NCBI GenBank assembly: GCA_016839635.1
Contig: JAEOTV010000121.1
Coordinates: 1 to 31,488, forward strand
DNA: 31,488 bases
Source: Promethearchaeota archaeon
GTDB taxonomy: Archaea > Asgardarchaeota > Lokiarchaeia > Sigynarchaeales > SOKP01
Direction of reading: 5' to 3'
The notes beneath the pieces were generated by a model, which did not search any database, was not told the origin of the DNA, and saw only the letters and a program-made list of their open reading frames with translations. Shown here one piece after another: positions 24,783-31,488 of the stretch; the stretch's first letter is position 1; each line of letters begins with the position of its first letter. Made by a program: the position numbers and the translations under genes.

Positions 24783-25577
24783 ATGAAAAAGAATTATAGA
24801 ATTTTAATTGTTGTTGCTCTATATACTGTTTGCATATTATTCTATTCACTTTTTTTCCTGCTTCAAATACAAAATACTCCTATATTTCTTTTTCTAACTT
24901 TTGGTAGTGTTGTAGTATTATCAACTAGTACTGTTTATACAGTTATACATTCTAAAAGCAGCCAAGATAAGATCTTAAAGGAAAAAAAATCTCTTGTAAA
25001 GCCTAAATCAATTCGAATTGAAATCGCTGATACTGTAGAAGACTATTTTGAAGCTATGCCGTCAATAGATGAATATATTGAATCAGATGAGTCGTATAAG
25101 GATATGCCTATAATTGACAAGTATATCTTTTCAATGTTAAGTAAAGAAGAATTAGATAAGATAAACCTTATAGAGTTGCCAAAAATGGATAAGTTATTGT
25201 TCATCAGAGAAATGTTATATTACGATCCAAATGAGAGAAAGGATTTAATCGAAAATATGTTGAAAAACAAGGATAAGACTGATGGAGAAATAAATTATAC
25301 ATCACCTATGAATCCTATTGAAATGGTAGACCAGATCCGTGTTTATGTAAGATCATTACTTGAACCTGGTGAGAAAACTAAAATAATTATTATTGATACG
25401 GATGATCTGATCAATATAATTAAGAATAAAATTGCAGTATTATTTGATTATGGTCAAGAAGAATTTCTCTTATCTACCGGAGGGATATTGTTAAAAGAAA
25501 ACTTACTTATAAAAGATTATGATATCGATGATGATGATGAAATTGCACTGATCCCCTCAAGAAAAGAAAGTAAATAA
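24783..25577 (+). CDS. Membrane-anchored protein with C-terminal ubiquitin-like domain
   Basis: Protein of 264 aa. Two hydrophobic segments (about 7-28 and 32-55) anchor it in the membrane. An acidic middle region contains three similar motifs: MPSIDEYI (92-99), MPIIDKYI (108-115) and LPKMDKLL (132-139). Residues about 183-258 resemble the two ubiquitin-like proteins nearby: IRVYVRSLLEPGEKTKIIII, then a helix LINIIKNKIAVLFDYG. After it comes LLSTGGILLKENLLIKDYDI, then DDDEIALIP. The tail ends SRKESK with no glycine, so it cannot be activated like ubiquitin. It may be a fixed ubiquitin-fold receptor or decoy that brings E1, E2 or E3 partners to the membrane. It converges with the second ubiquitin gene. 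Confidence 0.82.
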   Translation: MKKNYRILIVVALYTVCILFYSLFFLLQIQNTPIFLFLTFGSVVVLSTSTVYTVIHSKSSQDKILKEKKSLVKPKSIRIEIADTVEDYFEAMPSIDEYIESDESYKDMPIIDKYIFSMLSKEELDKINLIELPKMDKLLFIREMLYYDPNERKDLIENMLKNKDKTDGEINYTSPMNPIEMVDQIRVYVRSLLEPGEKTKIIIIDTDDLINIIKNKIAVLFDYGQEEFLLSTGGILLKENLLIKDYDIDDDDEIALIPSRKESK

Positions 25578-25594
25578 TAAAAAAACCTAATTTT

Positions 25595-26020
25595 TTAACC
25601 AGCAATACTAGCTGGAATTAAAAGTATGTCATCTCCGTCAGAAACATTATAATAAGATAATGAGTTAGTTTCCTCCATAGTTACACCACCAGATGATAAA
25701 TAAAAGTCAGCAGGATCTAAACCAAATAAATTTGCTACAGTTTCTTTTATATCTCCAACAAGATACCCATCATTAACAGTTAATTTCTGTTTTTTCTCAC
25801 CTGGACCAATTGTGGACATAAAAAATACCGAAATTTTCTTCCCTCCAGTGACCGTCTTAGTGGAAGGAGTTTTAGATTCAACTTCTTCCTCGGGAATTTT
25901 TTCTAGAGGCTCTTCTCTCTCATCTTCATATTTCTCTTCTAATTCTTCATTCAAATCTTCCAAATCTTCATCAAATTCTTGTTCATCAAACTCATCGTCA
26001 AATTCATCATCAAAGCCCAT
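25595..26020 (-). CDS. Ubiquitin-like modifier 2 with acidic N-terminal extension, C-terminus Ala-Gly
   Basis: Second ubiquitin-fold protein, 141 aa, clearly paralogous to the operon copy. Shared segments include FFMSTIGPGEKKQKLTVNDG, LSSGGVTMEE and DGDDILLIPASIAG, and it too ends precisely at Ala-Gly. The fold starts near residue 62. Before it lies a very acidic stretch (about residues 4-48, rich in Asp and Glu), then a linker with Lys-Thr-Pro-Ser at 50-53. A GAGGT site precedes the ATG. It is outside the Ub-E1-E2 operon, divergent from the coiled-coil gene with a 206-base spacer, and so could be expressed separately. It is presumably activated by the same E1, perhaps for different targets. 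Confidence 0.9.
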   Translation of the reverse strand: MGFDDEFDDEFDEQEFDEDLEDLNEELEEKYEDEREEPLEKIPEEEVESKTPSTKTVTGGKKISVFFMSTIGPGEKKQKLTVNDGYLVGDIKETVANLFGLDPADFYLSSGGVTMEETNSLSYYNVSDGDDILLIPASIAG

Positions 26021-26226
26021 AAAATATACCTCAATATGTTAGATTTTTTTTAAAATATAATTCTGATAAATCTTTTAATAAGATTATAAGAAAATAATAG
26101 AAACTAAGCTATTTAAATGGAATTAACAAAGAAAAAAATTTGATATTTTCAGTTTTGTCATACAAACACTTTAGAGTCAATATTCATATGAATTTATTAA
26201 TAGATAAAGTTAACATTTGAAGCATT

Positions 26227-27384
26227 ATGAATGATAAACCTATTCCTAAGTATCAAATTCGAGAAAAAACTCCAGATGAAGAACTAGATGCAATTCCAGA
26301 AAAAAAACTACTGAAAAAAATAAAAAAAGAAAGAATCAAGCTAGATAAAGAAAAAATCGAATGGGAAAAGGTTATTAACCAAATTGACGATTACAGAGAA
26401 AATATTGAGGATCTTGAAAAAAAAAGAAAAGAAAAAGAACTTAAAATTAAATTTCTTCTTGAACAACGAAATAACTTAAAAAATGAATTAGAGAGAACGA
26501 AAAATCAAATAGAACAACAAAATACTGAATTAATTGCTAAAGAACGGCAATTTAGAGAAAAAATCCGGAATAAGAATGAAGAACTTGATCAAAAAAATAC
26601 TGAATTAGAAAATTTTCAAGATAACTTAGATAAATTAAGAGAAGACATTGCTAATCAAAAAAAGAATTTAGATTGGGAAAAAGAAAGAACAGAAAAACGA
26701 ATAAAGGAAATTAAAACAAAAATTCCCGGTATGGAAAGAAGAGAAAATGCTTTAGAAAGAACTATTAATGAATTAGAAAATAAATTGATGGATTTAAGAA
26801 ATGAAATTAAATATTTAACTAAAGAAAGGGATAATCTAAATAGGGAAATTAATAACTTTAAGAGGGAGATAACAGATGAAAAAAATCGATTTTCTAATGA
26901 AAAACAAAAACTTAAAGAAGAGCGAGAAAAAACTCGTTATAAAAAGCAAGATTTAGATCTGAGAACTCGTGAACTTAATAAGAAAAGAGCCGATCTAAAG
27001 AAGTATAGAGATAAAGCAGAAAATGAAGCAAATAAATTAGAAAAAAGAAGACGACAACAAGAAGCGAGATTAAAAGAATTAGAAAGAAAAGTTCCTGCTG
27101 CGGAGACTAAATTTCACTCCTTAAACCGTAAAATTCCGAATTTAGAGGAAAAATTTAGAAAATTGAATAGCGAATATAGACAATTAGAGAAAGAAAAAAC
27201 AAACTTAGAAAGAGAAAAAACTCTTATTAAACGTGAAAGAGAAAAATTGGAAAAGGACAAACAAAGATTTCTAAATGAAAAAAGAGAATTTGAAAGAGAA
27301 CTAAGAAAGATTAAATCTAAAACTCCTTCAATTAAAACGAAAACTCCTTCACACATTAAAACAAAAACTCCCTCAAAATATTAA
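26227..27384 (+). CDS. Long coiled-coil protein with C-terminal triple Lys-Thr-Pro-Ser repeat
   Basis: Protein of 385 aa, almost entirely charged coiled coil (about residues 28-360, rich in Lys, Glu, Arg, Asn and Leu heptads), with no membrane segment. It matches no enzyme family I know. Three Lys-(Ile/Val)-Pro sites (prolines 167, 290, 304) interrupt the helix and may be hinges. The N-terminus carries REKTPDEELDAIPE. The last 24 residues hold three near-identical heptads: IKSKTPS (362-368), IKTKTPS (369-375) and IKTKTPS (377-383). The same Lys-Thr-Pro motif occurs in the linkers of both ubiquitin-like proteins. A scaffold or filament role beside the ubiquitin genes is a guess. It is divergent from Ub2 and is followed 19 bases later by the nucleotidyltransferase gene. 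Confidence 0.75.
   Translation: MNDKPIPKYQIREKTPDEELDAIPEKKLLKKIKKERIKLDKEKIEWEKVINQIDDYRENIEDLEKKRKEKELKIKFLLEQRNNLKNELERTKNQIEQQNTELIAKERQFREKIRNKNEELDQKNTELENFQDNLDKLREDIANQKKNLDWEKERTEKRIKEIKTKIPGMERRENALERTINELENKLMDLRNEIKYLTKERDNLNREINNFKREITDEKNRFSNEKQKLKEEREKTRYKKQDLDLRTRELNKKRADLKKYRDKAENEANKLEKRRRQQEARLKELERKVPAAETKFHSLNRKIPNLEEKFRKLNSEYRQLEKEKTNLEREKTLIKREREKLEKDKQRFLNEKREFERELRKIKSKTPSIKTKTPSHIKTKTPSKY
27311..27382 (+). repeat. Three-copy tandem repeat encoding IK(S/T)KTPS
   Basis: In-frame repeat of about 21 bases at the end of the coiled-coil gene. The units share an AAAACTCC(T/C)TCA core, and the last two are separated by one extra histidine codon. Third-position differences show that the units have been maintained at the protein level. 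Confidence 0.7.
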
Positions 27385-27403
27385 TTCGTGCTTTGTGATA
27401 TTC

Positions 27404-28444
27404 ATGAGGATTCCTGATGCAATTGAAGGAGATTATATAGAAACAACAGAAGACAATTTAATTTTTGATGTAAAAGGTCTTCTCCATCCAAAGGATTATA
27501 TCATAAGTTTTTTACGATTTTTTCCTCATCCAGAAGGAGAGAGAAAAAGAAATGAAATTAACTACAAAAAAATTTACAAATTGAACGAACGATATGACCT
27601 TTTGAGGAAAAGATATCACAAATACCTATTCTTTTCTGAAGAACTGGATATACAGGTTCAAGGAGTTAAAAAAGATGAAATTAAGAAAATTTATTCTCCT
27701 AGAGATTTCTTTACAGATATATTCAAAAAAACCCAATTATCTACTAGTGAAAAACATTCTAAGAGCCTATGTGAATTATTCATGTCTGCGGGAGCTCTTT
27801 CTGAGAATTCAATCGGAATTTCTGGATCAATAATGGTTGGGTTAAATACTGAAGAATCTGATATTGATCTAATTGTATATGGTACAGAAACAAGTTTGAA
27901 ATTCCAAGAGAAATTGAAAGAAATATTCAAAAAGTCAAATAATTGTCGAAAGTATACTATGGATGAATACAAATCTCATTATAATTGGAGAGTTGGTGGT
28001 TCAGATATATTATTTGAAGATTTTCTGAAAAGTGAACAAAGGAAGCAACATCAAGGGAAATTTATGGATCTTGATTTTTTCATTAGGTATATCAAAAGCC
28101 CTAAAGATTGGAAAGGGAATTTCTATGACTATCAATTTACAAATTATGGAAGGGTTAGACTTAAAGCAGATATCTTAGATTCTAAAGATTCTATTTTCAC
28201 ACCATGTTCATATAAAATAAATCCTCATAAAATTATCAAAAGTGAGGGTAAATTAAAAAATATTAATATTAGAGATATAATTGAAATAAATTCATTTAGA
28301 GGTCGTTTTTGTGAGCAAGCTCAGGAAGGAGAGACTGTTTTGGTCGAAGGAAAAGTAGAAAAAGTTACTTATAAAAATAATTTAGACTATTATCGAATAT
28401 TATTAACTGATCAGACAAAGGATAAATTACTCATTTTAAAATAG
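27404..28444 (+). CDS. Predicted nucleotidyltransferase (COG2413-like)
   Basis: Minimal-nucleotidyltransferase-fold protein of 346 aa. The signature GSIMVGLNTEESDIDLIVYG holds the Gly-Ser and the Asp-x-Asp metal-binding pair. Conserved archaeal features include an N-terminal IETTEDNLIFDVKGLLHPKD followed by YIISFLRFFPHP. A C-terminal region (GRFCEQAQEGETVLVEGKVE) looks like a small OB-type barrel. The substrate is unknown. I chose ATG 27404 over GTG 27395 because that GTG belongs to the TGTGAT ribosome binding site, six bases before the ATG. It follows the coiled-coil gene by 19 bases and precedes the EndoQ-like gene by 59 bases, so the three may be co-expressed. Confidence 0.78.
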   Translation: MRIPDAIEGDYIETTEDNLIFDVKGLLHPKDYIISFLRFFPHPEGERKRNEINYKKIYKLNERYDLLRKRYHKYLFFSEELDIQVQGVKKDEIKKIYSPRDFFTDIFKKTQLSTSEKHSKSLCELFMSAGALSENSIGISGSIMVGLNTEESDIDLIVYGTETSLKFQEKLKEIFKKSNNCRKYTMDEYKSHYNWRVGGSDILFEDFLKSEQRKQHQGKFMDLDFFIRYIKSPKDWKGNFYDYQFTNYGRVRLKADILDSKDSIFTPCSYKINPHKIIKSEGKLKNINIRDIIEINSFRGRFCEQAQEGETVLVEGKVEKVTYKNNLDYYRILLTDQTKDKLLILK

Positions 28445-28503
28445 ATGTGAATCATTAATGCGTTATTAAAATCTTTTTATTTTAGAAAGGTTTTTAATTA
28501 CTA

Positions 28504-29814
28504 ATGGATATTTTTAATGCTGATCTCCATATTCATAGTCCCCATTCAATCGCAGTTTCGAAATCACTAAATTTAGAATCAATGTTGGAGACTTCTAGGA
28601 AGAAAGGTTTAAGTATTATTGGAACTGGTGATATTTTACAACCGGAATGGTATAAATATATGGAAAGTAATTTAATAAAGCAGAAAGATGGTTCCTTTTC
28701 ATATAAAGGTATTTTTTTTATCCTTCAGACAGAAATAGAAGATTTAGAAAGCATACACCATGTAATTTTATTCCCCGACTTCAATTCGGTTAAAGAAATT
28801 CAAAATAAATTGAAACAATATTCTAAAAATATTTTAGATGAATGGGGTGGAAGACCTAGAGTGAATTTATCCCCTCCTGCCTTAGTTGATATAATATCAG
28901 AATCCGGAGGTATAATTGGTCCTGCCCATGCTTTTACCCCTTTTAAAGCGATCTTCCGACAAGGAAAATTTGAATCTCTTGAAGATTGTTATAAAGGAGC
29001 AACTAAAAAAGTTAGTTTTATCGAATTAGGCCTTTCTGCTAACACAAATTTAGCAGACCGTCTAGAATCATTAAAAAACGTGTCATTTCTAAGCAATAGT
29101 GATGCTCATTCACAAGATCCACGTTCTTTAGGAAGAGAATTTAACAGATTTGACATTGATAACCCTTCTTTTGATGAAATTTTATTAGCTTTACAGAGAA
29201 AAAATGGAAGAAAGATAACTCTTAATGTTGGTTTACACCCTAAGCTTGGCAAATATTACAATATGTTCTGTAATAAATGTAGGAGACGGATTTTATTCAA
29301 GAAAACGAAAAAGGAATTAAATGTTATCTTTAATCAATATTCTTTAACCGAAGATTTTGTTATATATTACTCTGCTGATCCTATTTCTTCAAGATTAGAT
29401 TATTTAGAACAAGTTTCTAAAAATAAGATGAACTGTCCAGCATGTAAAGAGCAACTTAATAAAAATTTCAAAGTAAAATTGGGAGTAAGTGAAAGAATTG
29501 AAAAAATTTCTACATTTTTAGAACCTAAACATCCAGATCATAGGCCTCCATATGTTAATGCTGTACCACTAATAGATATTATTCGAGCATTGAAAGGTAT
29601 TAAAAGTAAAACTAGTAAAACAGTTTTAAATGATTATAAAAGAATAATCCAAGAACTTGGGACTGAATTTGAGATATTAATCGATACTCCTATTATTAAA
29701 ATAGAAAATTATGATAATAATATTGCTTTGGTTATTAATGCCCTTAGAAATAATGAAATGGAGTACACTCCTGGAGGAGGAGGTACTTATGGGCAAATAA
29801 AGCTTGATATTTGA
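28504..29814 (+). CDS. Endonuclease Q-like PHP-domain protein
   Basis: PHP-family metal-dependent nuclease of 436 aa that resembles archaeal endonuclease Q, which nicks DNA 5' of deaminated bases such as uracil and hypoxanthine. PHP metal motifs are NADLHIHSPHS (His9, His11), GTGDILQP (Asp43), GPAHAFTPF and LSNSDAHSQDP. Other EndoQ-like segments are VSFIELGLSANTNLADRLES and LGREFNRF. A zinc finger follows with FCNKCRRR and NCPACKEQL. The C-terminal helical region starts near RPPYVNAVPL. Length and domain order match the family. It lies 59 bases after the nucleotidyltransferase gene, and a role in repair of deaminated DNA is likely. A broader PHP phosphoesterase role is the alternative. Confidence 0.88.
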   Translation: MDIFNADLHIHSPHSIAVSKSLNLESMLETSRKKGLSIIGTGDILQPEWYKYMESNLIKQKDGSFSYKGIFFILQTEIEDLESIHHVILFPDFNSVKEIQNKLKQYSKNILDEWGGRPRVNLSPPALVDIISESGGIIGPAHAFTPFKAIFRQGKFESLEDCYKGATKKVSFIELGLSANTNLADRLESLKNVSFLSNSDAHSQDPRSLGREFNRFDIDNPSFDEILLALQRKNGRKITLNVGLHPKLGKYYNMFCNKCRRRILFKKTKKELNVIFNQYSLTEDFVIYYSADPISSRLDYLEQVSKNKMNCPACKEQLNKNFKVKLGVSERIEKISTFLEPKHPDHRPPYVNAVPLIDIIRALKGIKSKTSKTVLNDYKRIIQELGTEFEILIDTPIIKIENYDNNIALVINALRNNEMEYTPGGGGTYGQIKLDI

Positions 29815-29846
29815 ATAAAGAAGAACTATAACTATCTACAAAATCT

Positions 29847-30086
29847 TTAAATATTAAATTCTAAATCTAATTTTATAAGATCTCCACACGTATTACACGT
29901 AATAAACTCGAAGACCTTTACTGCAACAGTTAACAATTCAAGATCTTTTCGAGGAAATTGATTTCTGAATTTTTTTTTGTAGCCGCAATTTGGACAGCTA
30001 ATTATGGCTCTTACTTGAATTAAATCGCTGTCGCTTGAAGCGCCGATGGCTTTATCCCTATTTTTTTTAGTATTATCAATTTCCAA
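29847..30086 (-). CDS. Small zinc-ribbon protein
   Basis: Protein of 79 aa with two Cys-x2-Cys knuckles, SCPNCGYKKKF and TCNTCGDLIKLD, about 33 residues apart, forming a probable zinc ribbon. No catalytic domain is visible. Zinc ribbons of this size in archaea are often transcription- or translation-associated, but no function can be assigned. The start is TTG, supported by a GGGGGT purine run about eight bases upstream. It converges with the EndoQ-like gene (32-base spacer) and is divergent from ftsZ. Confidence 0.72.
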   Translation of the reverse strand: MEIDNTKKNRDKAIGASSDSDLIQVRAIISCPNCGYKKKFRNQFPRKDLELLTVAVKVFEFITCNTCGDLIKLDLEFNI

Positions 30087-30270
30087 GTTTTATACCCCCG
30101 AGCATGATAATCATGAAAATTTAGGCTTATAAATTTATTCTCTATAATGCTTTTTCTTCTTTTTCAAACGAAAAAAATGATTTAATTAAAAATATTGTCT
30201 AATGGGCTTAGAAATTAAATCTAAAGATGTGAGAAGAGATGATCCTGCCGTATTATCTTCATATTACTTT

Positions 30271-30280
30271 CATATATTAT
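30271..30280 (+). promoter_or_regulatory. Possible TATA box of ftsZ
   Basis: CATATATTAT lies about 57 bases before the ftsZ ATG. A start point about 25 bases downstream would leave a leader containing the TGTGATG ribosome binding site. Tentative because the region is AT-rich. Confidence 0.3.
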
Positions 30281-30336
30281 ACTGATATTGTTCTCGTATT
30301 ATAATACACATAAATCATTTTTTGTGATGATATCTA

Positions 30337-31488
30337 ATGAGTGAAGACATTTTTGATTTAGTTGAATTGGCCAAAAAAAGATCATCAGTAAGAGAGAGGT
30401 TTAATGAAATAGCACAAAATAACCAAAATCCTAATTCAAATCCCAATTGTGATGACGATAAATTTTTAGCAGATCTATTAAAAGTTTTAAAAATAAAAAC
30501 ATACGTGGTTGGCGTTGGTGGAGCCGGAAATAATACTGTTTCTCGTTTAGAAGATATGGGTATCAATCATGCTGAAACTATAAATATTAATACTGATGCA
30601 CATGATTTATATTATTCAAGTTCAACACAGAAAATACTGATAGGAAAAGAGCAATGCAATGGACTAGGGTCTGGAAATGATCCCAAAATTGGAGCTAAAG
30701 CCGCAGAAGAAGACCGTGAAAGATTAAGCCAAACATTAAACGCAGATATTATCTTTTTAACGTGCGGTTTAGGCGGTGGAACTGGTACAGGAGCAGCTCC
30801 TGTCATTGCTGAAGAGGCAAAAAAAAATAATGCTATTGTTGTCACTTTTTGCTCTCTTCCCTTTAACTCCGAAGGTAAACAAAGGTCGGTAAGAGCTCAA
30901 TTAGGGTTAAAAAATCTTGCTCAATATTCTGATTTTCTAATTCCAATTCCTAATGACAATCTACTAGAGATTGTCGGGAAAATACCTATGATAACAGGGT
31001 TCAAAATTATGGATGAGATCTTAATAAGAAATATAGGTGAGGTTGTAAACTTAATCAATAATTGCGGTTTGGTCAACATTGATTTTGCAGATGTCAAAAA
31101 AACTCTGTTAGAAAATCCTAATGGAAAATATCCTTCTGGGTTAGTGGGAATAGCTGAGTGTTTAGGCGAAGAACCAGATTTAATTGAAAAAGCAAAATTA
31201 GCTCTAAATAATCCTCTTTTAAAACCAGATCCCAGGCAAGTAAACAGGTGTTTGGTATCTGTTACTGGCGATCATAATTTAACACTCTCTAAAGTTGATA
31301 AAGTTGTATCTACTATATCAAATGCGATTCCCGAAGATGCTCAATTGAAATTTGGGGTTCAAAATAAACCTGATATGGGATCGAAAATAAAAATAATGGT
31401 TTTGGCTAATGGACCTGTATCTCCATATGTAAGAGCTGCAGTGGACTCAGATATTGATTTTACACCAACAAGTATCGTTGGGTTTTAA
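30337..31488 (+). CDS. ftsZ: Cell division protein FtsZ
   Basis: Tubulin-superfamily GTPase of 383 aa that polymerises into the division ring. GVGGAGNNT (about 59-67) binds nucleotide, the tubulin signature GLGGGTGTG is at about 144-152, and NIDFADVKKTL is the T7 loop that triggers GTP hydrolysis in the neighbouring subunit. An archaeal-type N-terminal extension of about 50 residues (MSEDIFDLVELAKKRSS) precedes the core. The C-terminal linker is short and ends SIVGF, with the stop codon at the very end of the window. The upstream TGTGATG site supports the ATG. I cannot decide between the archaeal FtsZ1 and FtsZ2 subfamilies. Confidence 0.96.
   Translation: MSEDIFDLVELAKKRSSVRERFNEIAQNNQNPNSNPNCDDDKFLADLLKVLKIKTYVVGVGGAGNNTVSRLEDMGINHAETININTDAHDLYYSSSTQKILIGKEQCNGLGSGNDPKIGAKAAEEDRERLSQTLNADIIFLTCGLGGGTGTGAAPVIAEEAKKNNAIVVTFCSLPFNSEGKQRSVRAQLGLKNLAQYSDFLIPIPNDNLLEIVGKIPMITGFKIMDEILIRNIGEVVNLINNCGLVNIDFADVKKTLLENPNGKYPSGLVGIAECLGEEPDLIEKAKLALNNPLLKPDPRQVNRCLVSVTGDHNLTLSKVDKVVSTISNAIPEDAQLKFGVQNKPDMGSKIKIMVLANGPVSPYVRAAVDSDIDFTPTSIVGF

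Noticed and set aside
27395..27403. GTG start of the nucleotidyltransferase gene
   Set aside because: That GTG is part of the TGTGAT ribosome binding site for the ATG at 27404.
30202..30285. Possible 27-codon gene upstream of ftsZ
   Set aside because: Short, no recognisable sequence, and it overlaps the likely ftsZ promoter region.
1..31488. CRISPR arrays, insertion sequences, tRNA or rRNA genes
   Set aside because: Reading both strands showed no regularly spaced repeats, transposase-like proteins, terminal inverted repeats or tRNA cloverleaf-type sequence; this was by eye, without a covariance-model search.

Overview
This AT-rich window looks like a chromosomal segment of an Asgard archaeon, most likely of the Lokiarchaeia type. 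The evidence is a eukaryote-like ubiquitin locus (ubiquitin-fold protein, E1, E2, JAMM protease, RING-like protein) next to tetrahydromethanopterin and coenzyme F420 biosynthesis genes, an archaeal FtsZ, an endonuclease Q homolog, and GGTGAT-type ribosome binding sites. The lineage is an inference; no rRNA or tRNA was found.

Layout. 1-267: 5' part of a GlmS-like gene (minus). 393-1802: pterin cofactor genes mptG and mptD (plus). 1790-8704: minus-strand block with a DUF447 flavoprotein, a PNPOx-like flavoprotein, a glycyl-radical-enzyme activase, a glycyl radical enzyme and a sulfatase. 8885-9412: rubrerythrin (minus). 9617-12275: DUF1464 protein and a dihydropteroate-synthase-like protein (plus). 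12356-14221: a glutamate-dehydrogenase-type enzyme fused to two CBS domains (plus). 14269-18325: overlapping minus-strand operon amidohydrolase - diaminopyrimidine reductase - CofG - CofH, which reads as a pathway to the F420 chromophore FO. 18434-19393: mptA (plus). 19425-23753: ubiquitin operon on the minus strand, in transcription order Ub, E1, E2, JAMM, RING. 24026-27384: satellite genes: a winged-helix regulator, a membrane-anchored ubiquitin-fold protein, a second ubiquitin-like protein and a long coiled-coil protein. 27404-31488: a nucleotidyltransferase, an EndoQ-like PHP endonuclease, a zinc-ribbon protein and FtsZ. No stretch longer than 300 bases is left without a gene once the dihydropteroate-synthase-like gene is extended to its true start.

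How it fits together. MptA, MptD, MptG and the dihydropteroate-synthase-like protein supply tetrahydromethanopterin. The reductase/CofG/CofH operon makes FO, and its lead amidohydrolase is a candidate for the unassigned archaeal deaminase step. The ubiquitin locus is the most unusual part. Both free ubiquitin-like proteins end exactly where ubiquitin ends, but in Ala-Gly instead of Gly-Gly. A third ubiquitin-fold domain is tethered to the membrane and has no terminal glycine. The predicted E3 is a polytopic membrane protein with a long Ser/Thr/Arg-rich linker. A Lys-Thr-Pro motif recurs in the linkers of both ubiquitins and as a triple repeat at the end of the neighbouring coiled-coil protein. 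A hairpin plus T-tract sits between the ubiquitin and E1 genes. At least two genes appear to start with ATT or ATA.
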